Below, one piece after another: positions 34,573 to 42,940 of a stretch of DNA of 45,774 nt; within the stretch, counting starts at the first letter, position 1, and the number at the start of each line of letters is the position of its first letter. Position numbers and translations under genes: made by a program. The stretch is from Sulfurimonas sp. (GTDB lineage Bacteria > Campylobacterota > Campylobacteria > Campylobacterales > Sulfurimonadaceae): assembly GCA_024513425.1 (NCBI GenBank), contig JANEIH010000005.1:1-45774 (forward strand), read 5' to 3'. The notes beneath the pieces are model-generated. The model was given only the letters and a program-made list of their open reading frames with translations, did not search any database and was not told the DNA's origin.

Positions 34573-35421
34573 TTAGCCCACTACACTCTTAGCAATATTA
34601 AATCCCAAAGCATTTAACATTTCAAGGTCTTTATTCATAGCTCTTCCCGTAGTTGTCAGATAGTTACCGATAACTATAGAGTTTGCACCTGCATCAAAGA
34701 TCTCATGTTGACGATCACCAAACATAACCTCTCGTCCACCTGCAACCATAATGCGTTGAGCTTGAGGAATCATCTTGCGTGTCAGCTTGATAAGCCGAAG
34801 TGCTTCATCGACTGTGAGCAAATTAGGTGAGAGTTGCAGTGCTTCATTGTGATGATAGAAGTTAATTGGTACGGAAGTAGGGTTGAGTGATGCTAAAGAG
34901 TTGAGCATAGAGACTCTATCATCCTCAGATTCTCCAAGACCAAAGATCCCACCGGCGATAAGAACCATACCTGCTTTGTTTACATTTTGACAAGTCTCAT
35001 AACGCTCACTCCATGGATGTGTTGAACATATTTTCAGGTAAAAGGATTCACTTGTTTCAAGATTATGATTATAAGCTTTGATACCTGCTTCTTTTAAGAC
35101 TAGAAGTTGCTCTAGCGTTGCCGTTCCATTGCAGGCGATGAGGCGTAGTTGAGGTGCAACTTTTTGGACTGCGTGAGCCGCTTTGCAAACAAAGTTAACT
35201 GTTTTATCGTTGAGTCCTTTATCGGCAGTAACCAAACAAAATCCAAGAGCTCCGTTGTCTCGTGCCGCAATAGCCTCTTTTTGAATCTCTCCAATCGGTT
35301 TTTGTATGTAACGCTCAATATCTGCTTTATAGCGGACACTCTGCGAACAAAATTTACAATCTTCTTTACAGGTACCGCTATTGATATTACAGATGGAGCA
35401 TAGAAATATTTTTTTATTCAC
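34573..35421 (-). CDS. bioB: Biotin synthase
   Basis: A 282-residue radical SAM enzyme that inserts sulfur into dethiobiotin. The radical SAM cluster is C18-x3-C22-x2-C25 (GTCKEDCKFCSQS), and the SAM/substrate region contains YNHNLETSESFY, typical of BioB. It is shorter than the Escherichia coli enzyme (346 residues), as I recall for Campylobacter-type BioB. The start is GTG 35421, whose first base is the last base of the upstream TAG (TAGTG), so it is coupled to the phosphoesterase gene. Confidence 0.92.
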   Translation of the reverse strand: MNKKIFLCSICNINSGTCKEDCKFCSQSVRYKADIERYIQKPIGEIQKEAIAARDNGALGFCLVTADKGLNDKTVNFVCKAAHAVQKVAPQLRLIACNGTATLEQLLVLKEAGIKAYNHNLETSESFYLKICSTHPWSERYETCQNVNKAGMVLIAGGIFGLGESEDDRVSMLNSLASLNPTSVPINFYHHNEALQLSPNLLTVDEALRLIKLTRKMIPQAQRIMVAGGREVMFGDRQHEIFDAGANSIVIGNYLTTTGRAMNKDLEMLNALGFNIAKSVVG

Positions 35422-35939
35422 TATTTTTGCCTTTTAAATTCATAACTCTTCTTAAGGGAAAATGTATCTTTTTTCTTTTGAGTATAGTAGTTTACTATAA
35501 ATTTATTTGATTTAACTTCAAGTATGGCACACTCTGAGAGTGCTTTTTTTCTTGCACAAACTTCACCGGGATTAAGATAAAGTGAACCGCTTTTAAACTC
35601 CACTTCAAACTGGTGCGTGTGTCCAAAGATGATAACCTCTGCATCAGATGTCATATAAAATGGAAGATGCATTAGTTTAAAAGTAGTCTCTGCGAGTTTA
35701 AAATAGTAAGGCTCTTGAACAAGATGAAAATTGTTATGATGGCACATTAAGTGAGTATCATTGTTTCCATAGACTGCGATGTAGCGTTTGGTGCAGTTTG
35801 CTAGAAGTTCAAGTATCTCATACTCAACAATATCACCGGCATGAATGATAAACTCAGCCCCATTTTCTACAAGAAAATCAAGGGCTTTTTTTGCCTTGTT
35901 GATTTTAGAGTGAGTATCTGAGAGCAGACCTATCTTCAT
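35421..35939 (-). CDS. YfcE/MJ0936-family metallophosphoesterase
   Basis: A 172-residue calcineurin-type phosphoesterase. The metal ligands are visible as SDTH (Asp8, His10), HAGD (Asp36), GNND (Asn59 to Asp61) and GHTH (His107, His109). The usual second histidine block is LMHLPF here (His91), a little altered from the LTHG form. The family hydrolyses phosphodiesters in vitro; the cellular substrate is unknown. It lies 8 bp after topA and overlaps the bioB start by one base. Confidence 0.85.
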   Translation of the reverse strand: MKIGLLSDTHSKINKAKKALDFLVENGAEFIIHAGDIVEYEILELLANCTKRYIAVYGNNDTHLMCHHNNFHLVQEPYYFKLAETTFKLMHLPFYMTSDAEVIIFGHTHQFEVEFKSGSLYLNPGEVCARKKALSECAILEVKSNKFIVNYYTQKKKDTFSLKKSYEFKRQK

Positions 35940-35947
35940 AACTGTTT

Positions 35948-38173
35948 TTACTTGTCTATCTCTTGGCGTGGAGTGCGTGTTTTACATTTAATGCACTCAT
36001 ACACCTCTTTGTTTCTGTATGTTCGAGGAGCCAAAACACCTTTACAGCCTCTCTCTTTACACTTGATGGTCGTTGGCTCAAACTTGGAGATAAATTTACA
36101 ATCAGGATAGTTCTCACATCCCCAAAAAGGTCCTCTGCGTGAGTTTTTAAGTGAAATTTTGCCATTACAATCAGGACAAGGTGTTTTACTTATTTTCTCT
36201 TCAACATTTATGCTTTTTGTGTTTTTGCACTCTGGGTAGTTAGAGCATGCTAAAAACTGACCGTTACGACCATTTTTAACAACCATATCAGAATCACACT
36301 TCTCACATTTCTCCTCTGAGGTCTGTTCTTTTTTCTCTACAGCGTTCCCCTCTTCATCACACTGCTCTGTGTATTTGCATTTAGGAAAGCCACTGCAAGC
36401 GATAAACTGACCAAAACGACCTGAACGAAGAAGCAGTTCTGAGTCGCATTTAGGACAGTTACGCCCTAATGGCTTAGCAACTTTAAGCGATACTATCTTC
36501 TCTTTTCCCTCTTCTATCTGCACCATAAACTCTTCATAAAAGTCAATTAAAAGCTTTTGCCAATCCTCTTTGCTTTGGGCAATCTCATCGAGTTTTTTCT
36601 CCATAGTTGCCGTAAAGTTAATATCTACGATATTGTGAAAGTGTTTCTCTAAAATCTCCGTTACGGTAAAAGCAATCTCTGTGGGAATGATCTGTTTTTT
36701 CTCTATTGTCACATAGGTACGGCTTGAAAGTGTTGCAATGGTCGGTGCGTAAGTTGATGGACGACCAACACCTTCGATCTCAAGCTTTTTAATTAGACTA
36801 GCTTCGGAGTAGCGTGCCGGAGGTTCTGTGAAGTGCTGTTCCGGTTTGATGCTTTGAGTCTCTGCTCTATCTCCCTCTTTGAGAGTTGGAAGAAGTCTAT
36901 CTTTGTCTTCTGTGCCTGTTACCGCATAAAAACCGTCAAAAATGAGTCTCCTCCCACTTGCACGATACTCATTTTCACGACCTCTAAAGATGATACTTTG
37001 CTGCTCAAAAAGTGCATCTTCCATCTGACATGCCATAAAACGCTCATAGATAAGACGGTAGAGTTTTATCTCATCTGGCTTAAGATATTTTACCGCCACC
37101 TCTGGAGTAAACTGAAGCATAGTAGGGCGAATAGCCTCATGAGCCTCTTGAGCACCTTTTGCTTTTTTTGTATAAACTTTCGGATTTTTCGGAAGATATT
37201 TTTTACCGTAACGATTCTCAATGATACCGCGAACCGCACCAATAGCTTCGCTTGCAAGGTTGAGTGAATCGGTTCTCATATAGGTGATGACCCCCGATGT
37301 GCCATCTGGAGTTTTTACACCCTCATAGAGAGTTTGTGCAATCATCATCGTCTTTTTTGGAGTGAAGCCTAGTTTACTAGATGCAGTCTGTTGTAGTGTT
37401 GAGGTCATAAATGGTGGAGGTGTTGAACTTTTTCTCTGTTTTATCTCAATCTTTGCTATTGTAAAATCATCAGCTTTAACACTTGCCGTAATTGCGTGAG
37501 CCTGCTCTTTGTTCTCTATGGAGAGTTTTGAGAGTTTTTTGTTTTTGTGACTGATGAGATTTGCATCAATGTCTGTTTTAAAAACAGTATTGATTGACCA
37601 GTACTCTTGCGGTACAAATGCCTTTATCTCACGCTCACGATCTACTACTAGCTTGAGCGTTGAACTCTGAACACGCCCGCCACTAAGACCTTTTTGAATC
37701 TTTGAAGCCAAAAGAGGAGAGAGTTTATACCCTACTATGCGATCAAGAAGACGACGAGTTTGTTGAGCATTTACCATATACATATCAATCTTGCGTGCAG
37801 ATTTCAAAGCCTGTTTTATGGCATTTTTTGTGATCTCATGAAAGACAATACGCGGTAGTTCTTCTGGATTTTTTTTGATCGCATGTGCAATATGCCACCC
37901 AATAGCTTCTCCTTCGCGATCCTCATCGGTTGCGATATAGATAGTATCGGCTTTTTTCGCTTTTTCGCGTATCTCTTTGACGATTGCAGCATTCTCTTTT
38001 GCCACGGAGTATGTTGGAACGATTTGGTGATGCTCTTCATCTATAGTAATTCCAAAACGGGATTTTGGCAAGTCACGGATATGCCCTTTTGATGCTATTA
38101 CATCATAACCTTTACCTAAAAAGTTCTTGATTGTACGAGCTTTAGCAGGTGATTCGACGATAATTAAGTTCAA
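35948..38173 (-). CDS. topA: DNA topoisomerase I
   Basis: A 741-residue type IA topoisomerase that relaxes negative supercoils. The TOPRIM domain starts MNLIIVESPAKARTIKNF and contains DEDREGEAIGWH; the catalytic tyrosine is Tyr298 in ITYMRTDS. Four C-terminal zinc-ribbon-like repeats follow (beginning CPKCDSELL, CEKCDSDMV, CPDCNGKIS and CKERGCKGV). The start is a TTG at 38173 with AGGAAAA upstream. It heads an operon with the phosphoesterase, bioB and antiporter. Confidence 0.95.
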   Translation of the reverse strand: MNLIIVESPAKARTIKNFLGKGYDVIASKGHIRDLPKSRFGITIDEEHHQIVPTYSVAKENAAIVKEIREKAKKADTIYIATDEDREGEAIGWHIAHAIKKNPEELPRIVFHEITKNAIKQALKSARKIDMYMVNAQQTRRLLDRIVGYKLSPLLASKIQKGLSGGRVQSSTLKLVVDREREIKAFVPQEYWSINTVFKTDIDANLISHKNKKLSKLSIENKEQAHAITASVKADDFTIAKIEIKQRKSSTPPPFMTSTLQQTASSKLGFTPKKTMMIAQTLYEGVKTPDGTSGVITYMRTDSLNLASEAIGAVRGIIENRYGKKYLPKNPKVYTKKAKGAQEAHEAIRPTMLQFTPEVAVKYLKPDEIKLYRLIYERFMACQMEDALFEQQSIIFRGRENEYRASGRRLIFDGFYAVTGTEDKDRLLPTLKEGDRAETQSIKPEQHFTEPPARYSEASLIKKLEIEGVGRPSTYAPTIATLSSRTYVTIEKKQIIPTEIAFTVTEILEKHFHNIVDINFTATMEKKLDEIAQSKEDWQKLLIDFYEEFMVQIEEGKEKIVSLKVAKPLGRNCPKCDSELLLRSGRFGQFIACSGFPKCKYTEQCDEEGNAVEKKEQTSEEKCEKCDSDMVVKNGRNGQFLACSNYPECKNTKSINVEEKISKTPCPDCNGKISLKNSRRGPFWGCENYPDCKFISKFEPTTIKCKERGCKGVLAPRTYRNKEVYECIKCKTRTPRQEIDK

Positions 38174-38190
38174 TGCGTTTTCCTATATAT

Positions 38191-38219
38191 AGTATAGCTA
38201 TTTATTTTTTGATTGTGAA
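38191..38219 (-). promoter_or_regulatory. Sigma-70 promoter of topA
   Basis: On the minus strand TTCACA (38219-38214) and TATACT (38196-38191) are separated by 17 bp. The transcript would start near 38184, leaving a leader of only about 11 nt that still contains AGGAAAA. Confidence 0.6.
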
Positions 38220-38263
38220 AGTGTATCTAAAAAATATAAAATTGTAAAAATTAAAAAAATTTC

Positions 38264-38292
38264 TAAAGTTATTTTTTTAGCTGACGATATTA
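38264..38292 (+). promoter_or_regulatory. Sigma-28 (FliA) promoter of the flagellin gene
   Basis: TAAAGTTA (38264-38271), 13 bp, then CGATATTA (38285-38292) matches the Campylobacterota FliA consensus TAAAGTTT-N13-15-CGATWT closely. No sigma-54 GG-N10-GC pair is needed. Confidence 0.85.
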
Positions 38293-38300
38293 CTATAGTC

Positions 38301-38336
38301 TTGGGCAAGGATGCCCAAAGATAAATAAAAAAAGGA
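38301..38336 (+). promoter_or_regulatory. Flagellin leader hairpin with GGA loop and GGA Shine-Dalgarno
   Basis: A perfect 7-bp stem TTGGGCA (38301-38307) with TGCCCAA (38312-38318) shows AGGA in its loop, and a second AAGGA (38332-38336) is the ribosome binding site of the flagellin. Two GGA sites, one in a hairpin loop, is the layout of CsrA-repressed mRNAs, including Campylobacter flaA. Confidence 0.6.
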
Positions 38337-38342
38337 TTTGTT

Positions 38343-39152
38343 ATGGGTTTTAGAATTAACACAAACACCGGTGCAATGAATGCGTGGCGTAATGCCACAA
38401 TGAATGGCAGTCAGCTTGATAAAAGCTTAAATAGATTATCTTCAGGTTTAAGAATTAATCGTGCTGCTGATGATTCAGCGGGGTTGGCACTTGCCGATAA
38501 ACTCTCCGCTCAATCTCAAGGTCTTGGACAAGCGATGAGAAATGCAAATGATGCAATCGGTCTTGTTCAGACTGCTGATGGTGCATTGCAAGAGTACACA
38601 AACATTGCTCAGCGTATTAGAACACTTGCAGTTCAAGCTGCCAATGATACGCAAGCCACTGCTTCAAGAAGCTATATCCAAACTGAGATTGATCGTCTTA
38701 TCAGTTCTGCTAGCTTTATCAATACACAAACTAAATTTAATGGTAAATCTATCTTTACAGACAGTAGTTTTACTTTTCATATTGGTGCCTATAAAGGCGA
38801 AATTACAAAAACTATCATTAACTCTATGACGGCATCAAGTATTTTAGGTTCTGCGAATGTTAGTGTTCAGTCTGCTGCGGAAGCGACAATCGGTGAAATG
38901 GATACCGCAATCGCAACAATCAATACCTTAAGAGCGAAATTAGGTGCTGCGCAAAATCAACTTGAATCTACAGTTAGAAATAACTCTATAACACAAGTTA
39001 ATATTACTGCTGCTGAATCTCAAATTCGTGATGTTGACTTTGCTGCTGAGTCTGCAAACTTCAACAAAAGAAATATCTTGGCACAATCTGGTTCATACGC
39101 AATGAGCCAAGCAAATGCCGTACAACAAAATGTCCTTAGACTGTTACAGTAG
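38343..39152 (+). CDS. flaA: Short flagellin
   Basis: A 269-residue flagellin made almost only of the conserved D0/D1 parts: N-terminal GFRINTNTGAMNAWRNATMN and a long coiled region to about residue 135, a short central stretch (SFTFHIGAYKGEITKTI), and the C-terminal helices ending NAVQQNVLRLLQ. D2/D3 are absent, so the filament surface would be formed by D1. The segment IAQRIRTLAVQ corresponds to the TLR5-contact region and keeps the Arg. It is transcribed from a sigma-28 promoter and lies beside a Maf/nonulosonate cluster, so glycosylation is likely. Confidence 0.93.
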   Translation: MGFRINTNTGAMNAWRNATMNGSQLDKSLNRLSSGLRINRAADDSAGLALADKLSAQSQGLGQAMRNANDAIGLVQTADGALQEYTNIAQRIRTLAVQAANDTQATASRSYIQTEIDRLISSASFINTQTKFNGKSIFTDSSFTFHIGAYKGEITKTIINSMTASSILGSANVSVQSAAEATIGEMDTAIATINTLRAKLGAAQNQLESTVRNNSITQVNITAAESQIRDVDFAAESANFNKRNILAQSGSYAMSQANAVQQNVLRLLQ

Positions 39153-39171
39153 TATGGTGTAATACCTCTTT

Positions 39172-39201
39172 AAAACTAAGCCTTTTTCGGCTTAGTTTTT
39201 T
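39172..39201. terminator. Bidirectional terminator flagellin / maf
   Basis: AAAACTAAGCC (39172-39182) pairs perfectly with GGCTTAGTTTT (39189-39199) around a TTTTTC loop, followed by more T. The hairpin includes the last codons and the stop of maf on the minus strand, and A-rich sequence on its other side gives T-rich RNA for that strand. Confidence 0.85.
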
Positions 39202-41209
39202 CTATCTCTTTTAAAAAATCTTCCAAATACTCTTTATAATATGCTATCAATTTAGTCAATTGTGTAGTTAGTAGCTTACTAAGTTTTTTGATATGTTTTT
39301 TTGGATTATCAATCTCTTTTGTATTGATAAAATCAAAGATATATCCGCTGACCATCTCTATGTAAAGGCTAATGACTTTATCTGTATCTCCTACTTCATC
39401 TCTCCCATCTTCGGACAAGATATCCATAAATAAGCCAAGAAGTTCATAATGAAATCTATCAAGAGAGCTAAAGTTTTTCTTCTCAAAAGAGTCAAGAAGA
39501 TTTAAAATATTTGCAGCATGTTTAACTCTTTGTTGCACAATTTTTATCTCATCATTCAATAAGCCGACAGAAGAGAATTTCTCAAAAGCTTCCTGAAGTG
39601 ATACATCTGGTTTTTTTACTCTATATTGAAGTTTAATATCTTCCACTCTTTTTGGACTTGCTTTATAAATAGCAGCACCGTTAGAGAGGTTATATGTTTT
39701 TTGCTCATCTGATTGTAGTTTGCTCAAAATTCCACGAAGTTCCGCTAAAGAAGCGATAAAGTGTGGTGTTGTCGGTACTTCATCTTGGAAGTTTCCTTTC
39801 GTGGCTAATACTGTTTCATGATAATTGATATCTTCTTCTAAGTCAAGCATATGGTCGATATCAAGCTTTTTGCTATGGATATGTTCAGAGAGATGTGTCT
39901 GCCCCGTGTCGGCATCAAGCGCCATATCAAGTCCAAGAGCATAGAGCTCTTGAGCTTGGAATTTTATAGCAAGTGCATAGCTCATAATGCCGACATTGGA
40001 AGCCGTAAGCTGACCATACTCTTTTTTTATGGTAGCTGCTGCTTGAAAAATATAGACATTGCTCTTTTTAAAAGCTTTTGCAAATTCCAAATAGGTAAAA
40101 GAGGCAAAAAAAACAATACAATCATCAAAAAAATCAATATTTTTAACATTTTCAAGATGCTTCATACTTGCTTGAAATCCATCAACATGAATGAGAATAT
40201 CTGGTTTTATATCGTGTTTTTCTAAAAGACCCATAGTCGCACTAACGGCAATGACGGTAAAGTTGTTTTGATGTTTTTCTACCCACTCTATGTTGTTTTG
40301 AAGTGATGGTCCTGCCGCAAGCAAAAGAACAGGGTTTTTCTGAAAAAGAGCCACTTGGGAGAGAGCCTCAATATTTACATATTTATATCTATTTTTAATA
40401 TAATTAAGTGGGTGTAAATATATCTGCATAACAGCTGAGTGCGGAAATTTGAGATAATCTTGTGAGATAATGACACTGTGAATTGTTTTGAGTTTTTCTG
40501 TTGAGTGGCTTAGGAGGTGAAAATATTTGAGATAATGGTTATAGATAGGCATCTCTCTTAAAAAGAACTGGATTTTATAGCGAAAAATATCTGGATCATC
40601 AAAGATAGAGAAGATAAGTGTCGCACCATTGTTTGATAACGCCTTATAATCTGTTACAAACAAAGAGAGATAAAAGAGCTCCAAATCATCTTCTATAATG
40701 AAATATGTATGAGCATTAAGCTTCTCATCTACTTTTGTAAGATGGAGACCAAGCCCTGTTCCCATAAAGATAAACTTATGGAGTTTTTTCATTGTTGTAT
40801 CTTTGTTCGCAAACTGATTTGTATAGTTTACAATAGGTGCAATTGTAACAATTGCAGACTCTAAAGGGTTCATCTTTTCATATTTTTGAAGCATCGCTTC
40901 ACTAAAAGAGAGATCTCTAAAAGTTTCAAACAGATTCTCTTTTTTGGAAAAATCAATATGCTCTTTTACCATCTCTGCGTGCTTGTTGCTATCCATATTG
41001 TAGAGCCATTTTCCACTCTTGGTCTCTACTACATCAAAGTAACCCTCCTCTTTATATTCAAGCTCATATCTTGGCGTGTAGTATCTATTTTGCAGTGCAT
41101 TTTCAAAGGCTGTAAGTTGGTTATAAAGAGCTTGATATTTTGCTTGAAAGTAGAGCATATTATCTTCATAGGTGTTTTTCGCATGGGTTTGGATTGAGGA
41201 GTTATTCAT
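39176..41209 (-). CDS. Maf-type motility accessory glycosyltransferase (DUF115)
   Basis: A 677-residue protein. The central DUF115 Rossmann-like domain starts at NPVLLLAAGPSLQNN (GPSL at 300-303) and continues with VIAVSATMGLLEKHDIKPDILIHVDGFQ cut in two nearby blocks, as in the Campylobacter and Helicobacter Maf proteins that transfer nonulosonic acids to flagellin in the cytoplasm. The N-terminal 280 residues and the helical C-terminus fit the same family. It overlaps the CMP-sugar synthetase gene by 4 bp (ATGA) and is convergent to the flagellin, which is the likely acceptor. Confidence 0.9.
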   Translation of the reverse strand: MNNSSIQTHAKNTYEDNMLYFQAKYQALYNQLTAFENALQNRYYTPRYELEYKEEGYFDVVETKSGKWLYNMDSNKHAEMVKEHIDFSKKENLFETFRDLSFSEAMLQKYEKMNPLESAIVTIAPIVNYTNQFANKDTTMKKLHKFIFMGTGLGLHLTKVDEKLNAHTYFIIEDDLELFYLSLFVTDYKALSNNGATLIFSIFDDPDIFRYKIQFFLREMPIYNHYLKYFHLLSHSTEKLKTIHSVIISQDYLKFPHSAVMQIYLHPLNYIKNRYKYVNIEALSQVALFQKNPVLLLAAGPSLQNNIEWVEKHQNNFTVIAVSATMGLLEKHDIKPDILIHVDGFQASMKHLENVKNIDFFDDCIVFFASFTYLEFAKAFKKSNVYIFQAAATIKKEYGQLTASNVGIMSYALAIKFQAQELYALGLDMALDADTGQTHLSEHIHSKKLDIDHMLDLEEDINYHETVLATKGNFQDEVPTTPHFIASLAELRGILSKLQSDEQKTYNLSNGAAIYKASPKRVEDIKLQYRVKKPDVSLQEAFEKFSSVGLLNDEIKIVQQRVKHAANILNLLDSFEKKNFSSLDRFHYELLGLFMDILSEDGRDEVGDTDKVISLYIEMVSGYIFDFINTKEIDNPKKHIKKLSKLLTTQLTKLIAYYKEYLEDFLKEIEKTKPKKA

Positions 41210-41895
41210 AACTTTCCTTGAATTAAAAATGTAGCAAAGTCAAAATCGAATTGTGTATCTATATCTACCGACTCTCTTTGTTCCATAATATAAGCATATA
41301 TATTTTTCTCTAAAAAAAATGTATTGTGCGTTAAGAGTAGTTCTCTTTTTGCTATATAGATTGCACCGTTGAGTCTATAGTACTCTTTGAGTTCCTGACT
41401 GCGTAAATTTAGCAATTTTTGATCCAAAAATCCTGACATACTGTTGTTCTTCCCAAGGGTATTGCTCCACAATGGAGAGTGTTCGACCTCACAAACAGAT
41501 ATGACGCCGTCAGCCTTCTGGCAAGCCAAGAGTTCAATCGCTTCATCTATATGTCTTTTCTCACGCAGGGGACTTGTCGGTTGTAGAAGTACAATATAGT
41601 CATAATTAGAAAATATACTTAGGGTATGTTTGATGACATCTATACTGCTTGCTGTGTCATGGGCTAGCCTATCGGGTCTCTTAATGGTTTTTAGAGAATT
41701 TTGTTTTGCTATTGAGAGTATCTCACTATCATCACTTGAGACAACTACTTCATCAAGATATCTGCTCTTTTTAGCAGCCTCAATGCTCCATGTAATCAAG
41801 GGTTTTCCCGCTAAGGGCAAGATATTTTTACAAGCAAGGCGTTTGCTGCCGCCTCGTGCAGGAATAACAGCTAAAAAAGTTTTACCATCAAGCAT
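41206..41895 (-). CDS. legF: CMP-nonulosonate cytidylyltransferase (LegF/NeuA-like)
   Basis: A 229-residue enzyme that would activate a nine-carbon sialic-acid-like sugar with CTP. The nucleotide-binding loop IPARGGSKRLACKNI (11-25), LQPTSPLR and RLNGAIYI are diagnostic of the NeuA family. I chose ATG 41895, which overlaps the ptmE stop and has GGAGAG 7 nt upstream; upstream in-frame ATGs lie deep inside ptmE. Position in the cluster after ptmE suggests legionaminate rather than pseudaminate as substrate; N-acetylneuraminate remains possible. Confidence 0.88.
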   Translation of the reverse strand: MLDGKTFLAVIPARGGSKRLACKNILPLAGKPLITWSIEAAKKSRYLDEVVVSSDDSEILSIAKQNSLKTIKRPDRLAHDTASSIDVIKHTLSIFSNYDYIVLLQPTSPLREKRHIDEAIELLACQKADGVISVCEVEHSPLWSNTLGKNNSMSGFLDQKLLNLRSQELKEYYRLNGAIYIAKRELLLTHNTFFLEKNIYAYIMEQRESVDIDTQFDFDFATFLIQGKL

Positions 41896-42940
41896 AAAAG
41901 ATCTCTCCATACTCATTTTGAGCCTGCTCAAAGTCGCTTATGCGTCCAATGTCAAGCCAATACTCATGAATAGGAAAAGAGATAGATTTGAGCTTATCTT
42001 CAACAATAGTGTTAAAGAGTGTCGGCATATCATAAAACTCATTTTTTGCAATATATTCAAAAACCTGTGGAGAGAGTACATATATGCCGGCATTGACAAA
42101 AAACTTATGGATAGGCTTCTCTTCAATAGAGACGATCTTACTCCCGTCTGTTTCGATGACACCGTAAGGTACCTGATAATCATACTCTCGAACACACATT
42201 GTCGCTACTGAACGCTCCATCATATGGAAGTCAAGCAGATGTTCAAAGTTGACATTTGTAAGCAGATCGGCATTCATCACAAAAAATGGTTCTTGCGGTC
42301 TCTCTTGCATAAGTGAAAGTGCTCCTGCCGTACCTAAGCGTTTTGTTTCTTCGATATATTCAATATTTACGCCAAGAGTTGCACCATCACCAAAATACTC
42401 TTGTATCATCTCTGCTTTATAGTTGACGCTAATAGTAATATTTACAAATCCATACTTTGCAAAATTCTCTATAATAGTCTCTAAAATAGGTTTGCCTCCA
42501 ACCTTTAACAGTGGTTTTGGTACATCCTGCGTGAGAGGATGGAGTCTTGTGCCGAGACCGCCTGCCATTAGAATGACACGATTGCTTTTTGCATTTGTCT
42601 TTAAGAGGTTTGAGAGCTCTTCTATTTTAACAACTCTTCCTTCATCATCAACGATGGGAATTTGATAGATCTGTTTACGAATGGCTTTTTGAATGATGAG
42701 CTCTTTTGAGTCATTGATATTTGCCAAAGTCGGCTCTTTAAAGTAAAGCCCCTCTATGGTGGAGTCCAAAGTAAGACAGCTTAAGAGTCCACGACGAATA
42801 TCGCCATCGGTCAATGTGCCTACAACTTTTTCATCTTCATCGAGTACAATGGCAATACGCATAGCGCCTTTGTCTATTATCTCTAAAGCCTCTTTGATAC
42901 TAGAGTTTTTTCTTAGTGAGATATCTGCATAATTATTCAC
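41888..42940 (-). CDS. ptmE: Sugar-1-phosphate nucleotidyltransferase with N-terminal CBS pair (PtmE-like)
   Basis: A 350-residue two-part protein. Residues 1-115 form a CBS-domain pair (for example VVGTLTDGDIRRG at 39-51), and 120-350 form a nucleotidyltransferase with GGLGTRL (127-133) and PKPLLKVGGKP. This architecture is that of Campylobacter PtmE, a glucosamine-1-phosphate guanylyltransferase that starts the GDP-sugar route to CMP-legionaminic acid. GDP specificity is from the family, not seen. It overlaps its neighbours by 8 bp on each side. Confidence 0.85.
   Translation of the reverse strand: MNNYADISLRKNSSIKEALEIIDKGAMRIAIVLDEDEKVVGTLTDGDIRRGLLSCLTLDSTIEGLYFKEPTLANINDSKELIIQKAIRKQIYQIPIVDDEGRVVKIEELSNLLKTNAKSNRVILMAGGLGTRLHPLTQDVPKPLLKVGGKPILETIIENFAKYGFVNITISVNYKAEMIQEYFGDGATLGVNIEYIEETKRLGTAGALSLMQERPQEPFFVMNADLLTNVNFEHLLDFHMMERSVATMCVREYDYQVPYGVIETDGSKIVSIEEKPIHKFFVNAGIYVLSPQVFEYIAKNEFYDMPTLFNTIVEDKLKSISFPIHEYWLDIGRISDFEQAQNEYGEIFYA

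Noticed and set aside
38174-38342. Sigma-54 promoter for the flagellin
   Set aside because: No GG-N10-GC pair with proper flanks is present, while the sigma-28 match is close to perfect.
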